Part shown: positions 35,838 through 45,110 of the stretch, one piece after another
Layout: the number at the start of each line of letters is the position of its first letter
Numbering within the stretch: position 1 is the stretch's first letter
Assembly (NCBI GenBank): GCA_016794465.1
Contig: JAEUKA010000014.1
Location: 248,001 to 312,000 of the forward strand
Direction: 5' to 3'
Length of the DNA: 64,000 bases
Source of the DNA: Myxococcales bacterium
GTDB lineage: Bacteria > Myxococcota_A > Polyangia > Palsa-1104 > JAEUJZ01
Notes under the pieces: model-generated
Seen by the model: the letters and a program-made list of their open reading frames with translations, nothing else
The model's database searches: none
What the model was told of the DNA's origin: nothing
Made by a program: the position numbers and the translations under genes

Positions 35838-35916
35838 CCTGGGGCCGACCGCAGAGCTTTTTTTCGGGCCGCAAAGCGGAACGGGAAAAAGTCTCGAAGG
35901 GAAGGGGGGCCCCAGG
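35838..35916. repeat. 10-bp inverted repeat enclosing a structured G-rich spacer
   Basis: GCCTGGGGCC (35837-35846) and GGCCCCAGGC (35908-35917) are perfectly complementary across a 61-base spacer. The spacer has its own small hairpin (CCGCAAAGCGG) and T- and G-runs. It lies downstream of the PLD gene and could be a terminator or part of a structured RNA; no function is proven. Confidence 0.6.
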
Positions 35917-35940
35917 CGAAACGTGCGATTTAAAGACTGG

Positions 35941-36069
35941 GGGTATTCCGGACATGGGTAGACCACTGCAAAAGATACCTCAGGGGTATTCCGGACAGGG
36001 GTGGACCACTGCAAAAGATACCTTGGGGGTATTCCGGACAGGGGTGGACCACTGCAAAAGATACCTCGG
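35941..36069. repeat. 43-bp direct repeat, three tandem copies
   Basis: Units begin with GGGTATTCCGGACA at 35941, 35984 and 36027, period 43, with no spacer. Copies 2 and 3 differ at only a few bases; copy 1 has two changes in its middle (ATGGGTAGACC for AGGGGTGGACC). The shared core contains TCCGGA, CCACTGCAAAAGATACCT and G-runs. They lie in the promoter region of the gene at 36117 and are not coding in a convincing frame. Iteron- or operator-like binding sites are possible. Confidence 0.9.
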
Positions 36070-36116
36070 GTGTTATTTTCTTGGTGATTGGTACGGCCAA
36101 TGTTAGAAGGCCGCCC

Positions 36117-37040
36117 ATGACAAACAAGAAACGAACGGACTCAGACAAAGGGACACGGGCAGTGACTGCTCCATCCAAGGGGACTCCACAAGCAGCGGCA
36201 CCTGTGGCCACGGTCGCCAGTGACTTTGCCGGTGAGGGACTCGATGAAAAGAGCGGAGCCGCAGCACTGGCACGGGTCCGGACGCTGGTCAGCAGCTTGA
36301 TGGTGACCCCCGCCACCGCACCCAAGCTCAATCAGCAGGCAGCGGCCAGCACCACCATCGCGATGCTGTCGGCGATTGCCGATCTCAAGCTGGGGCCTCG
36401 CCTTCAGAAGCTGGCGACCGACGGAGAGCTGGACCCGCTCTCGCTCCAGCGGCTGCCCGATCTGGCGCGGGCGGCGTGGTATCTGCGCCATCAGCTCGAC
36501 CGCAGCCTGGCGCTGGGCAGCGAGGCCAAGATCCCAGAGTCGCTGCACATCAAGGCCCAAGACCTCCGCTCACGGATGCTCCAGCTGCTCGACTTTGTGC
36601 TGGCGGCGGATGCCCAGGTGGTGGCAGAGCTGACGATGATCCGCCAGGGCAGCGGCTATCAAGACCTGGCGGCTGACTTGGTGGCGCTCGGCACGCTGTA
36701 TCAAAATCACCGGGTGGTGCTGATGAGCGCGGCGCCACTGCACTACCGGGACAGCGATGCCCAGGATGCCCCCAAGGTCGCCGCCCAGATTGTGGCCGAG
36801 CTTGGCAAGTCGCTGTCCGACAAGGGAGATCGCAGCCTGCCGCTGCTGCTGGCCCAGGTGACGACCCAGCTGGCCGCCGACTTCGAGGAAGTTGCTGCCG
36901 CCGCTCGCTTCCTGACCCGTAAGCAGCCCACTGAAGCAGCGCGCTTCCCCAACCTGTTCCTGGCGTCCAAGCGCACCCGGGCCCCCCGCCCCGAGCCCGC
37001 CCTAGACTCCGACCACCAGCCCCAGTCCCCCACCGGCTAG
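36117..37040 (+). CDS. hypothetical helical protein preceded by 43-bp repeats
   Basis: I do not recognise this 307-residue product. The ATG at 36117 has AGAAGG upstream. The first 40 residues are charged and Pro/Ala-rich, probably disordered. The rest is Leu/Ala-rich and helical (ASTTIAMLSAIADLKLGPRL, ELDPLSLQRLPDLARAAWYL, QDLAADLVALGTLYQNHRVV, LLLAQVTTQLAADFEEVAAA), like helical-repeat or bundle proteins, and the C-terminus is Pro-rich again. No signal peptide or membrane helix is seen. It is 45 bases after the 43-bp tandem repeats, which may regulate it. It converges with the iorB gene with a 10-base gap. Confidence 0.65.
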   Translation: MTNKKRTDSDKGTRAVTAPSKGTPQAAAPVATVASDFAGEGLDEKSGAAALARVRTLVSSLMVTPATAPKLNQQAAASTTIAMLSAIADLKLGPRLQKLATDGELDPLSLQRLPDLARAAWYLRHQLDRSLALGSEAKIPESLHIKAQDLRSRMLQLLDFVLAADAQVVAELTMIRQGSGYQDLAADLVALGTLYQNHRVVLMSAAPLHYRDSDAQDAPKVAAQIVAELGKSLSDKGDRSLPLLLAQVTTQLAADFEEVAAAARFLTRKQPTEAARFPNLFLASKRTRAPRPEPALDSDHQPQSPTG

Positions 37041-37050
37041 CAACTGACAG

Positions 37051-39282
37051 CTACGCCTTTAGGTCGGCGGTCACGAACGGCAGCTTGCGGAGCCGCTTGC
37101 CGGTGGCCGCAAACAGCGCGTTGGCCACCGCTGGAGCAATCACCGGAACGCCGGGCTCGCCCACGCCGCTCGGATTTTCGGTCGAGGGCACGATGTGTAC
37201 CTCTACCTTCGGCATCTCGGGCATCCGCAGCACTTGATAGTCATGGAAGTTTGACTGATCGACCGCTCCCTGCGTCACCGTAATTGCCCCGGACAGCGCC
37301 GCTGACAGACCGTAGCCGATTCCGCCTTCCATCTGCGCCGCCACCTGATCAGGGTTGACCGCCAGTCCACAGTCCACCGCACAGACCACCCGGTCAACAT
37401 GGAAGCTGCCATCTGCGGCCACCGTGACCTCGGCCACTTGCGCGACCACCGACCCGAATGACTCGTGCAGTGCCACGCCACGACCGCGCCGATCTCCGGC
37501 CTTGCCCGCCGGCAGTGGCTTGCCCCAGCCGGCTTTGTCGGCTGCCAGCTTGAGCACTCCCTTGTGACGCGGATGTTTGTCGAGCAGCTCGGTCCGGAAT
37601 GCGACTGGATCTTTGCCTGCCAGCGTCGCCAGCTCATCCATGATCGTCTCAGCCGAGTAGGCTGTGTGGGTGGACCCGACCGACCGCCACCACTGGACCG
37701 GAATCCCCGATCGCGGGGAGTGCAGCTCGACCTGCAAGTTGGGAATCGCGTAGGGAAGGTTGGCGGCCCCTTCCACCGAGGTCCCATCGACTCCGTTCTT
37801 GACCATCATCGGCTCGAAGGCAGTCCCGGCTGCTATCGACTGCCCGACAATCCGCTGCAGCCAGACCACCGGCTTTCCTTGCGCATCCAGACCGGCGCTG
37901 ACTTTGTGGACATACAGCGGTCGGTAGTAGCCGCCCTGCATGTCGTCTTCTCGCGTCCACAAGAGCTTGATCGGGGCACCCGCTGTCGCGGAAGTGCTGA
38001 GCGCTTTGGCGATGAAGACCGCTTCCAGCACATAGTCAGACTGAGGGTTCGCGCGACGCCCAAAGCTGCCGCCGACAAACAGCTGGTTGAGCTTGACCTG
38101 ATCGGGCCGCAGTCCCAGCACTTTGGAGATCGCAAACTGATCACCGGTCTGGTTCTGCTCGCCGTTCCAGACCTCGCAGCCGTCTTTGCCTAGCTGCACC
38201 ACGCAGTTGAGCGGCTCCATCGAGGCATGCGAAAGGAACGGAAACTCGAACTCGGCCTCGACTCGCTTTATGGCCTTGCCAAGTGCCGCCGTGACATCGC
38301 CGTCTTTGCGCGCCACCGCCCCCGGGGTCTGCGCCAAGGCCCGATACTGGGTCACAAGCTCGGTCGAGCTGGCCTTGACAGCCTGGCTCTCCTCCCAGTC
38401 TACGGTCAGGGCATCGCGGCCCTTCTTGGCCGACCAGAAGTCCTTGGCCACCACCGCGACCCCGGAAGGAATTCCCACCACCGCCACCACCCCGGCCACT
38501 GCCTTGGCACGCGCGGGATCAAAGGACTTGACCTTCGCCCCGAAGCGCGGCGGATGCGCCACCACGGCCGTCAGCATTCCCGGCAGCTTCAGGTCTTGGG
38601 TATAGATCGCCGAGCCATCGGTCTTGGCCACCGAGTCAGTGCGCGACACTCGCTTGCCGATGTAGACAAACTGCTTGGGGTCCTTGAGCCGGACTTCGGT
38701 CGGCACCGGCAGCGTCGCCGCCAGCTTGGCCAGGCTCCCAAAGTTAGACTTCTTCCCAGAGGCCTTATGGGACACCACTCCCTTGGCCACGGTGATCGAG
38801 TCTGCCGGGACACTCCACAGCTTGGCGGCTGCCGCGACCAGCATCGCCCGGGCCGTCGCTCCCGCATGGCGAAGCTGGGCATAGGAGTTGGCAATGGAGC
38901 TGCTGCCTCCGGTTCCCTGCGCCGGGCCCCACAACAGATTGTTGTAGAGCTTGGCGTTGGCGGGTGCGCCCTCTGCCCGAACCTGCGCCCAGTCGGCGTC
39001 TAGCTCTTCGGCCACGATGGTGGGGAGTCCGGTATACGTCCCCTGCCCCATCTCGGTATGCTTGCAGATCACGGTCACAGTGCTGTCTTCCGCAATCCGG
39101 ACAAACGCACTCGGGGCAAATGCGGCACCGGGCTTGGGAGCGGCGGCGGGTACGGACTCTGCAAAGGACTCGGTAGGGACAAACGCGGCCAGCGTAAGTC
39201 CGGCGGATGCGACCAGGCCGATCCGGAAGAAGTCGCGACGGCTCCACTCACTGCCGGTTGCAAAGCGATTCTCTGCGCTCAT
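37051..39282 (-). CDS. iorB: molybdopterin-binding subunit of a xanthine-dehydrogenase-family hydroxylase (IorB-like)
   Basis: A 743-residue molybdenum subunit with a Tat signal ([20 protein letters not shown]), so it is exported folded. Visible blocks are [78 protein letters not shown] and, at the end, [20 protein letters not shown] with the active Glu. This is the isoquinoline 1-oxidoreductase/aldehyde-oxidase type in which the large subunit pairs with a small 2Fe-2S protein. The substrate cannot be read. It follows iorA after 14 bases with a GAAGGAG site and is surely in the same operon. The whole operon lies within the segment that splits the FG-GAP gene. Confidence 0.9.
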   Translation of the reverse strand: MSAENRFATGSEWSRRDFFRIGLVASAGLTLAAFVPTESFAESVPAAAPKPGAAFAPSAFVRIAEDSTVTVICKHTEMGQGTYTGLPTIVAEELDADWAQVRAEGAPANAKLYNNLLWGPAQGTGGSSSIANSYAQLRHAGATARAMLVAAAAKLWSVPADSITVAKGVVSHKASGKKSNFGSLAKLAATLPVPTEVRLKDPKQFVYIGKRVSRTDSVAKTDGSAIYTQDLKLPGMLTAVVAHPPRFGAKVKSFDPARAKAVAGVVAVVGIPSGVAVVAKDFWSAKKGRDALTVDWEESQAVKASSTELVTQYRALAQTPGAVARKDGDVTAALGKAIKRVEAEFEFPFLSHASMEPLNCVVQLGKDGCEVWNGEQNQTGDQFAISKVLGLRPDQVKLNQLFVGGSFGRRANPQSDYVLEAVFIAKALSTSATAGAPIKLLWTREDDMQGGYYRPLYVHKVSAGLDAQGKPVVWLQRIVGQSIAAGTAFEPMMVKNGVDGTSVEGAANLPYAIPNLQVELHSPRSGIPVQWWRSVGSTHTAYSAETIMDELATLAGKDPVAFRTELLDKHPRHKGVLKLAADKAGWGKPLPAGKAGDRRGRGVALHESFGSVVAQVAEVTVAADGSFHVDRVVCAVDCGLAVNPDQVAAQMEGGIGYGLSAALSGAITVTQGAVDQSNFHDYQVLRMPEMPKVEVHIVPSTENPSGVGEPGVPVIAPAVANALFAATGKRLRKLPFVTADLKA

Positions 39283-39296
39283 GTCGAACTCCTTCT

Positions 39297-39755
39297 TTAG
39301 GTCAGCGTGGCGGCGGCTTCTTTGATGGCAGCCCGAATCCGTACATAGGTTGCGCAGCGACAGACATTGCCGGCCATTGCCGCATCAATGTCGGCATCGG
39401 TGGGTCGCTTGTTGCGCGTCAAGAGCGCGGTGGCCGCCATGATCTGTCCGGATTGACAGAAGCCACACTGCACCACGTCGAGCTTGCGCCACGCCGCCTG
39501 CACCGCCTTGCCAGCCGGGTTCGACGCTACGTCTTCAATGGTGGTGATCTTCTGACCGACCACCGCCGAGACAGGAGTCTGACACGCTCGGACTGGCGCG
39601 CCGCTTACCCACACCGTACAGGCGCCGCACATCGACATTCCGCAGCCGTACTTGGTGCCAGTCAGGTTCAGTCCGTCACGCAGTGCCCAGAGCAGAGGCG
39701 TATCCGGAGAGACATCCACAGGTAGCTGCTTGCCGTTCACATTCAGTTTGATCAT
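39297..39755 (-). CDS. iorA: 2Fe-2S subunit of the molybdenum hydroxylase (IorA-like)
   Basis: The 152-residue small subunit holds two 2Fe-2S clusters. The N-terminal plant-ferredoxin-like motif is [15 protein letters not shown] with a further Cys in [11 protein letters not shown], and the C-terminal cluster is [11 protein letters not shown] with [14 protein letters not shown]. It transfers electrons from the molybdenum centre of IorB to an acceptor. The start at ATG 39755 fits the usual MIKLNVNG beginning; a longer frame from 39818 has no family support. It has no signal peptide of its own and probably crosses the membrane bound to the Tat-targeted large subunit. Confidence 0.92.
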   Translation of the reverse strand: MIKLNVNGKQLPVDVSPDTPLLWALRDGLNLTGTKYGCGMSMCGACTVWVSGAPVRACQTPVSAVVGQKITTIEDVASNPAGKAVQAAWRKLDVVQCGFCQSGQIMAATALLTRNKRPTDADIDAAMAGNVCRCATYVRIRAAIKEAAATLT

Positions 39756-39880
39756 GGCCTGCTCATCCTTGTTTGCTAGCGAGGGGCTGAACGTAGGATG
39801 GCGGCCCGATCTTGTCACGTCCCTACTTGGCCTGTTCCTTCCCTGAGCCGTACGCTCTGTGCCAGGGAACCGCCCCCAAG

Positions 39881-41056
39881 CTAGGCGACGGCTGACCGGT
39901 GATCGCCGTTAAAGTCGTCCGCGATGATGCCGGTGGGCTCGTTGCCGGCGGTGAAGATCGAGGAGACAGTGAAGCCGCTCTCTTTGTCGCCGCTCAGCAG
40001 GACCGCAATGTTGCCAAGGCCTTCGGTGGTGCGGATCACCGCGACATCCGGGAAGCCGTCCTGGTTGAAGTCCGCCACCGCCAGCTTGGTCAAGGAGTCG
40101 CCGGCCACCACCGGAGTCGGTCGCGGCGCCAGGTCCTTGGGCACAAAGCTGGTCTTGCTGGTGCCCAGAAGCAGCGACACACAGGGCCGCAGTCGCAGCG
40201 TGGCGGCAATGTCGACAAAGCCATCGCCGTTGAAGTCAGCCACCGCCAAGCTGTGGGGATCGCTGCCGCTCTGGCACTCGCCGCTGAGGGCGCCGGTGGT
40301 GCTGAGGATGGAGGTGCGGCTGCCAAACTGTCCGGTCACCGAGTTGGGGAACAGCGAAAACGAGTCGCCGGCCCCGGTGGTCAGCAGATCGAGTCGCGCG
40401 TCCCCATCCACATCTGCCGCCACGATCGAGCTGGCATGGGTCGGGATATCGAAGGTCTTGGCCGGCTGATAGGTGCCATCGCCCACGCCGTAGAGGACAC
40501 TTAAGATCCCGCCGCTGGTCGCACTGGCCATCGCTCCGCTGGGAGTCCCGACCACCGCCAGGTCAATGGCCGTGTCTTTGTTGAAGTCTCCGGCGATCAC
40601 GTGCGCACTGCTGGCCCCTAGCGCGATGTTGTGCCGACTGACCCGCAGCCCGAGCGGCAGGACTTTGCTCGGCTGCTCACCTTCGCTCAGCGACAGCTCG
40701 ATGCTGCCCCCGGCTTGCTCGCTGCCATCTTCACTAAGCCCCAGCACACCCATGCTGCGGACACTCTCTGCCGTCACACCTGGCGGGGGTAGGACCCGAA
40801 ACGTCCGAGGCAGCTCGCCACCCGACTCGGTCGCACCTCTGCGCAGCGCGGCTTGTGGCTCGACAGGGATGCCATAACGCCACTCAATCGAGTAGCTGGA
40901 ATAGCTGCCGGCCCCCTCGACGCGCAGATCGATACAGGCACCCTCTGCCCAGCGACAGACCGGGGCGCAGGAAGCTCCGGCGAGCGCCGACCCAGCCAGC
41001 AGCAGTGCCCACAGCCAGGAATCAGCACGGAAGGAAGCAAGCGATCGTTTGGTCAT
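39881..41056 (-). CDS. FG-GAP repeat lipoprotein, truncated N-terminal part
   Basis: The 391-residue frame has a signal peptide ending in lipobox LAGASC and then several FG-GAP/VCBS-type repeats with Asp-rich loops (AGDFNKDTAIDLAVVG, AADVDGDARLDLLTTG, VADFNGDGFVDIAATL, VADFNQDGFPDVAVIR). Such repeats form a Ca-binding beta-propeller on the cell surface. The last repeat is cut: IADDFNGD is followed by HRSAVA and a stop, where a strand such as ADLAVV is expected. The continuation is found at 33365-33847 on the same strand (see that entry). The start overlaps the stop of the PEGA gene as ATGA, so it was the second gene of an operon. Confidence 0.8.
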   Translation of the reverse strand: MTKRSLASFRADSWLWALLLAGSALAGASCAPVCRWAEGACIDLRVEGAGSYSSYSIEWRYGIPVEPQAALRRGATESGGELPRTFRVLPPPGVTAESVRSMGVLGLSEDGSEQAGGSIELSLSEGEQPSKVLPLGLRVSRHNIALGASSAHVIAGDFNKDTAIDLAVVGTPSGAMASATSGGILSVLYGVGDGTYQPAKTFDIPTHASSIVAADVDGDARLDLLTTGAGDSFSLFPNSVTGQFGSRTSILSTTGALSGECQSGSDPHSLAVADFNGDGFVDIAATLRLRPCVSLLLGTSKTSFVPKDLAPRPTPVVAGDSLTKLAVADFNQDGFPDVAVIRTTEGLGNIAVLLSGDKESGFTVSSIFTAGNEPTGIIADDFNGDHRSAVA

Positions 41057-42468
41057 GGAAGCCAGCCCACGTTGTCATGAGTAGAAGGAATCAGTCCGAT
41101 ACAGAGCCCGGTCGCCACCGCTGCTGCCGCCACTCCGACTCCGGTCCACAGCCACCAGCGCCGATAGACGGGGGTCTTCGGCTTCTCCTTGCGAACCACG
41201 GTCTGCGCCAGCGGCTCCAGTGACAGATCGAGCGCCAGCGGCTGAGAGGGAGGCAGCGTGACCTCGGTATGAACGGGCCGATAGCCCGGCGCGTGTACCG
41301 TCAGCTGAATCGGATCGGCCCACAAGATCCGTCGCAAGGGCGTCATCCCCAGCCGGACCTTGCCCGACAGGACCTCTGCTGACACCGGCTGCGTGGCCAC
41401 GGTCAAGGTACTGGTCCGTCGCTTGAGCGCGCCTACCAGAAGCGTCGGCAGCGTCCGGCCCAGCAGCGTCACCACCTCTGCCGGGGTGCAGCGCGGACAC
41501 TTGGCCTCTTCCGCCGCCGCTGGATCGGCAATGTCCCGGTGCCGCACCGCCAGCTTGAGCGAATAGCCATCGCCCTTCTCGAACCGCCGCAGCGACGCGT
41601 GCAGGATGTACTCGACATCGACCTTCTGGGCCAGCAGCTGCTGACAGCTCGGCTTGCTGATGCAGTCGCGCAGGTGCGGAGCCGAGAACAGTGCCTGATC
41701 CTGCGGCAGGACGGTCTGATCGACTGCGCGCACCGACTGCTCGATGGTGGTGTTGATCTCGCCCAAGACCTCCGGCAGCGTCGTGCCCAGCTCATTGACC
41801 GTCAGGACAGCCGGCATCAGTGACTGAAGCAGCGTCCCGGTGGATCGATCGAAGCGCACCTCGAACTGTCGCCCCGCCGAGATCGTCACCTGCGCCGCCA
41901 GTCGCTTGTTCGGATACTCGATGGCCAGGCGGTGCTCTCCCGGTGACAACAGAAGGGGTGACGGCAGCGGCAGCACACCGACCAGTCGCTCATCCACCGA
42001 AACCAGCGCCCCTGGGTCCGCCAGTACAATCGCTCGCCCCGAGGGTGGGGTCGCACCGGCCAGCAAGCTCGTCGCCAGCTGCTGGAGGGCGTCGTCAGGC
42101 TTCCGCGCCGGGTCGAGCAGATAGCGGCGCAGCAGGTCCTGGGCTTCCAGCGTCCGCTGCTCCGCCGCCGCCAGCCGCCCCAGGTAGAGCAGTCCTTCGG
42201 CACTGGGGTGCAGCCGAAACGCCTCGGACAGCGCCGCATAGGCCCGTGAATAGTCCTTGTCGCCAAGCGCCTGTAGACCCTGCTCGGTCAGCTTCTCAGC
42301 CGGTGACAGCTGAGTGACCGGCGGCTTGCGCGGACGGGCCGCCACCGGCGCCACGCACAGCGTCAAGATCATGGCCATCGCGACAAGCCGCGATACCCAC
42401 CGAAAGAAAGCGCAGCGAGGTTCAGCATGGACGCGCCCCCCTCGCCCGATCATGCGCCGCGCAGACAT
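41053..42468 (-). CDS. TPR/PEGA-domain membrane-anchored protein
   Basis: This 471-residue protein has an N-terminal hydrophobic signal segment (LVAMAMILTLCVAPVAARP). A TPR-like region (SPAEKLTEQGLQALGDKDYS, residues about 55-120) and a PEGA domain with VSVDERLVGVLPLPSPLLLS follow. A further part carries Cys-containing strands and a second PEGA-like stretch (AEVLSGKVRLGMTPLRRILW). Near the C-terminus is a membrane helix (WWLWTGVGVAAAAVATGLCI). This layout is common in myxobacterial envelope proteins. It is the first gene of an ATGA-coupled operon with the FG-GAP lipoprotein gene, so both may work together at the surface. Confidence 0.75.
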   Translation of the reverse strand: MSARRMIGRGGRVHAEPRCAFFRWVSRLVAMAMILTLCVAPVAARPRKPPVTQLSPAEKLTEQGLQALGDKDYSRAYAALSEAFRLHPSAEGLLYLGRLAAAEQRTLEAQDLLRRYLLDPARKPDDALQQLATSLLAGATPPSGRAIVLADPGALVSVDERLVGVLPLPSPLLLSPGEHRLAIEYPNKRLAAQVTISAGRQFEVRFDRSTGTLLQSLMPAVLTVNELGTTLPEVLGEINTTIEQSVRAVDQTVLPQDQALFSAPHLRDCISKPSCQQLLAQKVDVEYILHASLRRFEKGDGYSLKLAVRHRDIADPAAAEEAKCPRCTPAEVVTLLGRTLPTLLVGALKRRTSTLTVATQPVSAEVLSGKVRLGMTPLRRILWADPIQLTVHAPGYRPVHTEVTLPPSQPLALDLSLEPLAQTVVRKEKPKTPVYRRWWLWTGVGVAAAAVATGLCIGLIPSTHDNVGWLP

Positions 42469-42546
42469 GGCTAAGCGCTCAGCTTATCATGATCTATCCC
42501 GCTGGCTCGACTCAGCGGTGGTGTACGCCTGTGGTAGGATGTCGCC

Positions 42547-43419
42547 ATGGCCGTACAAAGACCTACCGCTGCATCTGCCTCGTCTGAGCGCCCTTCCAAC
42601 AGCGAGCCCGACCTGAGCGGCACTTTCATGATCGCTACGTGGAATGTCAACTCGCTGCGGATGCGCTGGGACCGCCTGACCGCGTGGCTGGCCGACAAGC
42701 GACCCGACGTACTGTGCCTGCAAGAGATCAAGATCCAGGACGCCGACTTCCCAGCACTGGAGCTACACGGCGTGGGCTATCACGCCATCGCCCACGGACA
42801 GAAGACCTACAACGGCGTCGCCATCTTAAGCCGCATCGAGCACGGCAGCCCCATCGACGTACAGTGCGGACTCAAAGACGGTGACCCCGATACCGAGGCC
42901 CGACTCATCGCCGCCACCATTCCCGGCCTGAGCCTGCGCGTCGCTTCGGTCTATGTCCCGAACGGCCAGGTCGTCGGCGCCGACAAGTGGACCTACAAGC
43001 TGCGCTGGCTGCAGCGCTTCCGTAGCTACCTGGACCGCGAGCTACGTCCCGACCAGCCCATCGCCTTGTGCGGCGACTACAACATTGCCCCCGCCGATCA
43101 CGATGTCCACGATCCCGAGGTCTGGCGCGACACCGTCATCTGTCACCCCGATGCCCGCGCGGCCTTGCAGACGCTGTGCGAGTTCGGGCTCATTGATACC
43201 TTGCGGCGCGTCCATCCTGACGGAAGGATCTTCACCTACTGGGACTATCGCGGCCTGTCGTTTCCGAAGAACCTCGGCATCCGCATCGATCACATCCTGG
43301 CCACCGCACCACTGGGCGAGCGCTGCCGCAAGGTCGAGGTCGATCGCCAGGCACGCAAAGGGGAAAAGCCGTCGGATCATGCGCCGGTCCAAGCCTGGTT
43401 CAGTCGAATTCCCGGCTAG
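42547..43419 (+). CDS. xthA: exodeoxyribonuclease III
   Basis: This Mg-dependent AP endonuclease and 3'-5' exonuclease takes part in base-excision repair. Visible family motifs are MIATWNVNSLRMRWDRLTAW, LCLQEIKIQDADFPA with the metal-binding Glu, SVYVPNG, CGDYNIAPADHDVHDP, the PDGRIFTYWDYRG loop, LGIRIDHILAT and the terminal SDHAPVQA active-site His. The frame can start at 42547, but the family begins at MIATWN (42628), so the 27 upstream residues (Ser/Ala-rich) may not be translated. It is divergent from the PEGA operon and precedes the initiator tRNA gene. Confidence 0.93.
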   Translation: MAVQRPTAASASSERPSNSEPDLSGTFMIATWNVNSLRMRWDRLTAWLADKRPDVLCLQEIKIQDADFPALELHGVGYHAIAHGQKTYNGVAILSRIEHGSPIDVQCGLKDGDPDTEARLIAATIPGLSLRVASVYVPNGQVVGADKWTYKLRWLQRFRSYLDRELRPDQPIALCGDYNIAPADHDVHDPEVWRDTVICHPDARAALQTLCEFGLIDTLRRVHPDGRIFTYWDYRGLSFPKNLGIRIDHILATAPLGERCRKVEVDRQARKGEKPSDHAPVQAWFSRIPG

Positions 43420-43444
43420 CGATGCAAATAGTTGAAAATAGGCG

Positions 43445-43472
43445 TTGACTCCTGGCAAAAAGAAAGTAGAGT
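43445..43472 (+). promoter_or_regulatory. promoter for the initiator tRNA gene
   Basis: TTGACT (43445-43450) and TAGAGT (43467-43472) are spaced by 16 bases and lie 19 bases before the mature tRNA 5' end, the expected geometry for a tRNA promoter. Confidence 0.55.
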
Positions 43473-43490
43473 CCTCCTCACCTTAGTTGT

Positions 43491-43564
<74 letters not shown>

Positions 43565-43569
43565 CTGTC

Positions 43570-43606
43570 GCGGAGTCAGTCGAAAGATTGGCTCCGCTTT
43601 TTTTTT
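43570..43606 (+). terminator. intrinsic terminator after the initiator tRNA
   Basis: GCGGAGTCA pairs with TGGCTCCGC (one G-U pair) around a 10-base loop, followed directly by nine T residues at 43598-43606. It is a textbook rho-independent terminator. Confidence 0.93.
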
Positions 43607-43639
43607 GCCCAAAGTCGCTCCTGCCCAAATGATGCCCGG

Positions 43640-44230
43640 ATGTCCCGCATACTCGGCGTCGATCCTGGCACCCTCCGCTGCGGCTACGCGGTCGTTGAAA
43701 CCAATCCCAGTCGCGCGACCCAGCCTCGCTACATGGAGTGCGGCGTCATCGAGCTACCGGCCAAGGCGCCCATCGCCGAGCGCCTGCGCTTACTGGCCAG
43801 CGATCTGCGCGAGGTGATCGTCGAGCTTCAGCCGAGCGAGCTGGCCCTGGAGTCGGCCTTCGCGGGCATCAACGTTCGCTCGGCGCTGCTGCTCGGACAG
43901 GCGCGAGGCGCGATCATGCTGGTCGGAGCCGAGGCCGGGCTCTGCATCCACGAGTATCCGCCCGCCACCATCAAGAAGACCGTCTGCGGCAACGGTCGCG
44001 CCCAAAAGTCCGAGGTGCAGCGGATCGTGTCGTGGCTGTGCAAGCTCAGCTCGCCCCCGCCCCCCGATGCGGCGGATGCGGTCGCGATTGCGCTCTGCCA
44101 CGCCTTTCACGCCCCGCAGCGAGCCCTTACTGCCCAAGCGATGAAGCAGCAGCCTCGCGCCACAGCGCCGCAACATCCACGGGCGAGCGCCGCCCGTACA
44201 CCGTCAGCGCCAGCTCGCAGCGGTCGGTAA
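43640..44230 (+). CDS. ruvC: Holliday junction resolvase RuvC
   Basis: RuvC cleaves Holliday junctions in recombinational repair. The catalytic acidic residues are in place: D7 in MSRILGVDPGTLRCGYAVV, Glu in LALESAFAGINVRSALLLGQ and the DAADAVAIALCH pair near the end. YPPATIKKTVCGNGRAQKSEVQ is also characteristic. At 196 residues it is slightly long because of a Gln/Ala/Pro-rich tail of about 35 residues. The last 104 bases overlap the convergent GDPD gene. The start is ATG 43640, shortly after the tRNA terminator; no strong ribosome site is visible. Confidence 0.95.
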   Translation: MSRILGVDPGTLRCGYAVVETNPSRATQPRYMECGVIELPAKAPIAERLRLLASDLREVIVELQPSELALESAFAGINVRSALLLGQARGAIMLVGAEAGLCIHEYPPATIKKTVCGNGRAQKSEVQRIVSWLCKLSSPPPPDAADAVAIALCHAFHAPQRALTAQAMKQQPRATAPQHPRASAARTPSAPARSGR

Positions 44231-45110
44231 ACGCCCCGTCCGCCCCAAACCAGCGTCCCAGCCGCAGCTGCCAGCCCTGGTTGAGCGTGTAGGGATGCAC
44301 CACCAGACCCGCCGCGTGCGCTCGCCTTGTGTGCCACGGATACGCGTAGTAACCGACCGGCCCGATGCCCTGGGCAAGCTCGCGCGCCTGTCCGACCAAG
44401 GTCGCAAAGCCATCCCGACGCACCATCTCTTCGTCGAGCAGATAGACGCGTGGGATCGTGGGCGCGAGCTGTTTGAAGAGCAGCAGGCTGGCGGCGGAAA
44501 ACGACTGAAACACCAGCTTGCCGTGAAGGCTTGGCGACAGATAGCCACGCCGCTCGAGCTGGCGAATCAGCTCTGCCTCGATGCCCGGAAAGCGCTCGGG
44601 TGCCTTGGTTTCCAGGTACAGACCACTCGGCTTGTCCGAAGCAAGCGCGATGTCGATCAGCTGGTCAAGCCGGAGGATGCGCGCCGAGGCAAACTCTGGG
44701 CGGGCCCGATCCGGAAACTTGGCGTTAAACCAGCTGCCCGCATCGAGCCGACTCAGCTCCTCCCAGGTGAACTCACTGACCGGTTGCTGCGCCCGATCGG
44801 GAAACACGGTGGCGACGTTGGTGGTACGCAGCAGCGTGTCGTCGTGGAGCGCAATCAGCACCCCATCTTTGCTGCGCTGAATGTCGGCTTCCAAGTAGTC
44901 AGCCCCCACCAGCTTGGCGACTCGGTAGGACCACGCCGTCTCCTCTGGAGCCAGGTAGGACGCGCCGCGATGAGCCATGACCGCTGGAAACGGCAGCCCC
45001 AGGCGCTGCGCCGTCACGGCTCCATCATCGCGGTGCAGCGTCAGATAGCCCGCTGGCAACAGCAGCGCCACCGCCCCCAGCTGCCAAGCGCGCGTCCGCC
45101 ACCGACTCAT
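44127..45110 (-). CDS. glycerophosphodiester phosphodiesterase family protein
   Basis: The 327-residue protein begins with a hydrophobic signal-anchor ([16 protein letters not shown]), so it faces the periplasm. The GDPD catalytic set is intact: [13 protein letters not shown] with His and Arg, [15 protein letters not shown] with metal-binding Glu and Asp, then [12 protein letters not shown] with the second catalytic His. It hydrolyses glycerophosphodiesters to glycerol-3-phosphate and an alcohol. It is the last gene of the carbamoyltransferase-Fur-GDPD operon, its ATG overlapping the Fur stop as ATGA. Its 3' end overlaps ruvC by 104 bases in the opposite direction. Confidence 0.9.
   Translation of the reverse strand: MSRWRTRAWQLGAVALLLPAGYLTLHRDDGAVTAQRLGLPFPAVMAHRGASYLAPEETAWSYRVAKLVGADYLEADIQRSKDGVLIALHDDTLLRTTNVATVFPDRAQQPVSEFTWEELSRLDAGSWFNAKFPDRARPEFASARILRLDQLIDIALASDKPSGLYLETKAPERFPGIEAELIRQLERRGYLSPSLHGKLVFQSFSAASLLLFKQLAPTIPRVYLLDEEMVRRDGFATLVGQARELAQGIGPVGYYAYPWHTRRAHAAGLVVHPYTLNQGWQLRLGRWFGADGAFTDRCELALTVYGRRSPVDVAALWREAAASSLGQ

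Noticed and set aside
35941..36069. CRISPR array
   Set aside because: The three repeats are directly adjacent with no unique spacers, and no Cas genes are present. They are a tandem direct repeat.
33785..39910. Insertion sequence or transposon
   Set aside because: No transposase, integrase or terminal inverted repeats were seen at the ends. Only an 8-bp match (TCGCCGTT) is shared at the borders, which also belongs to the FG-GAP codon motif, so mobile-element status is not claimed.
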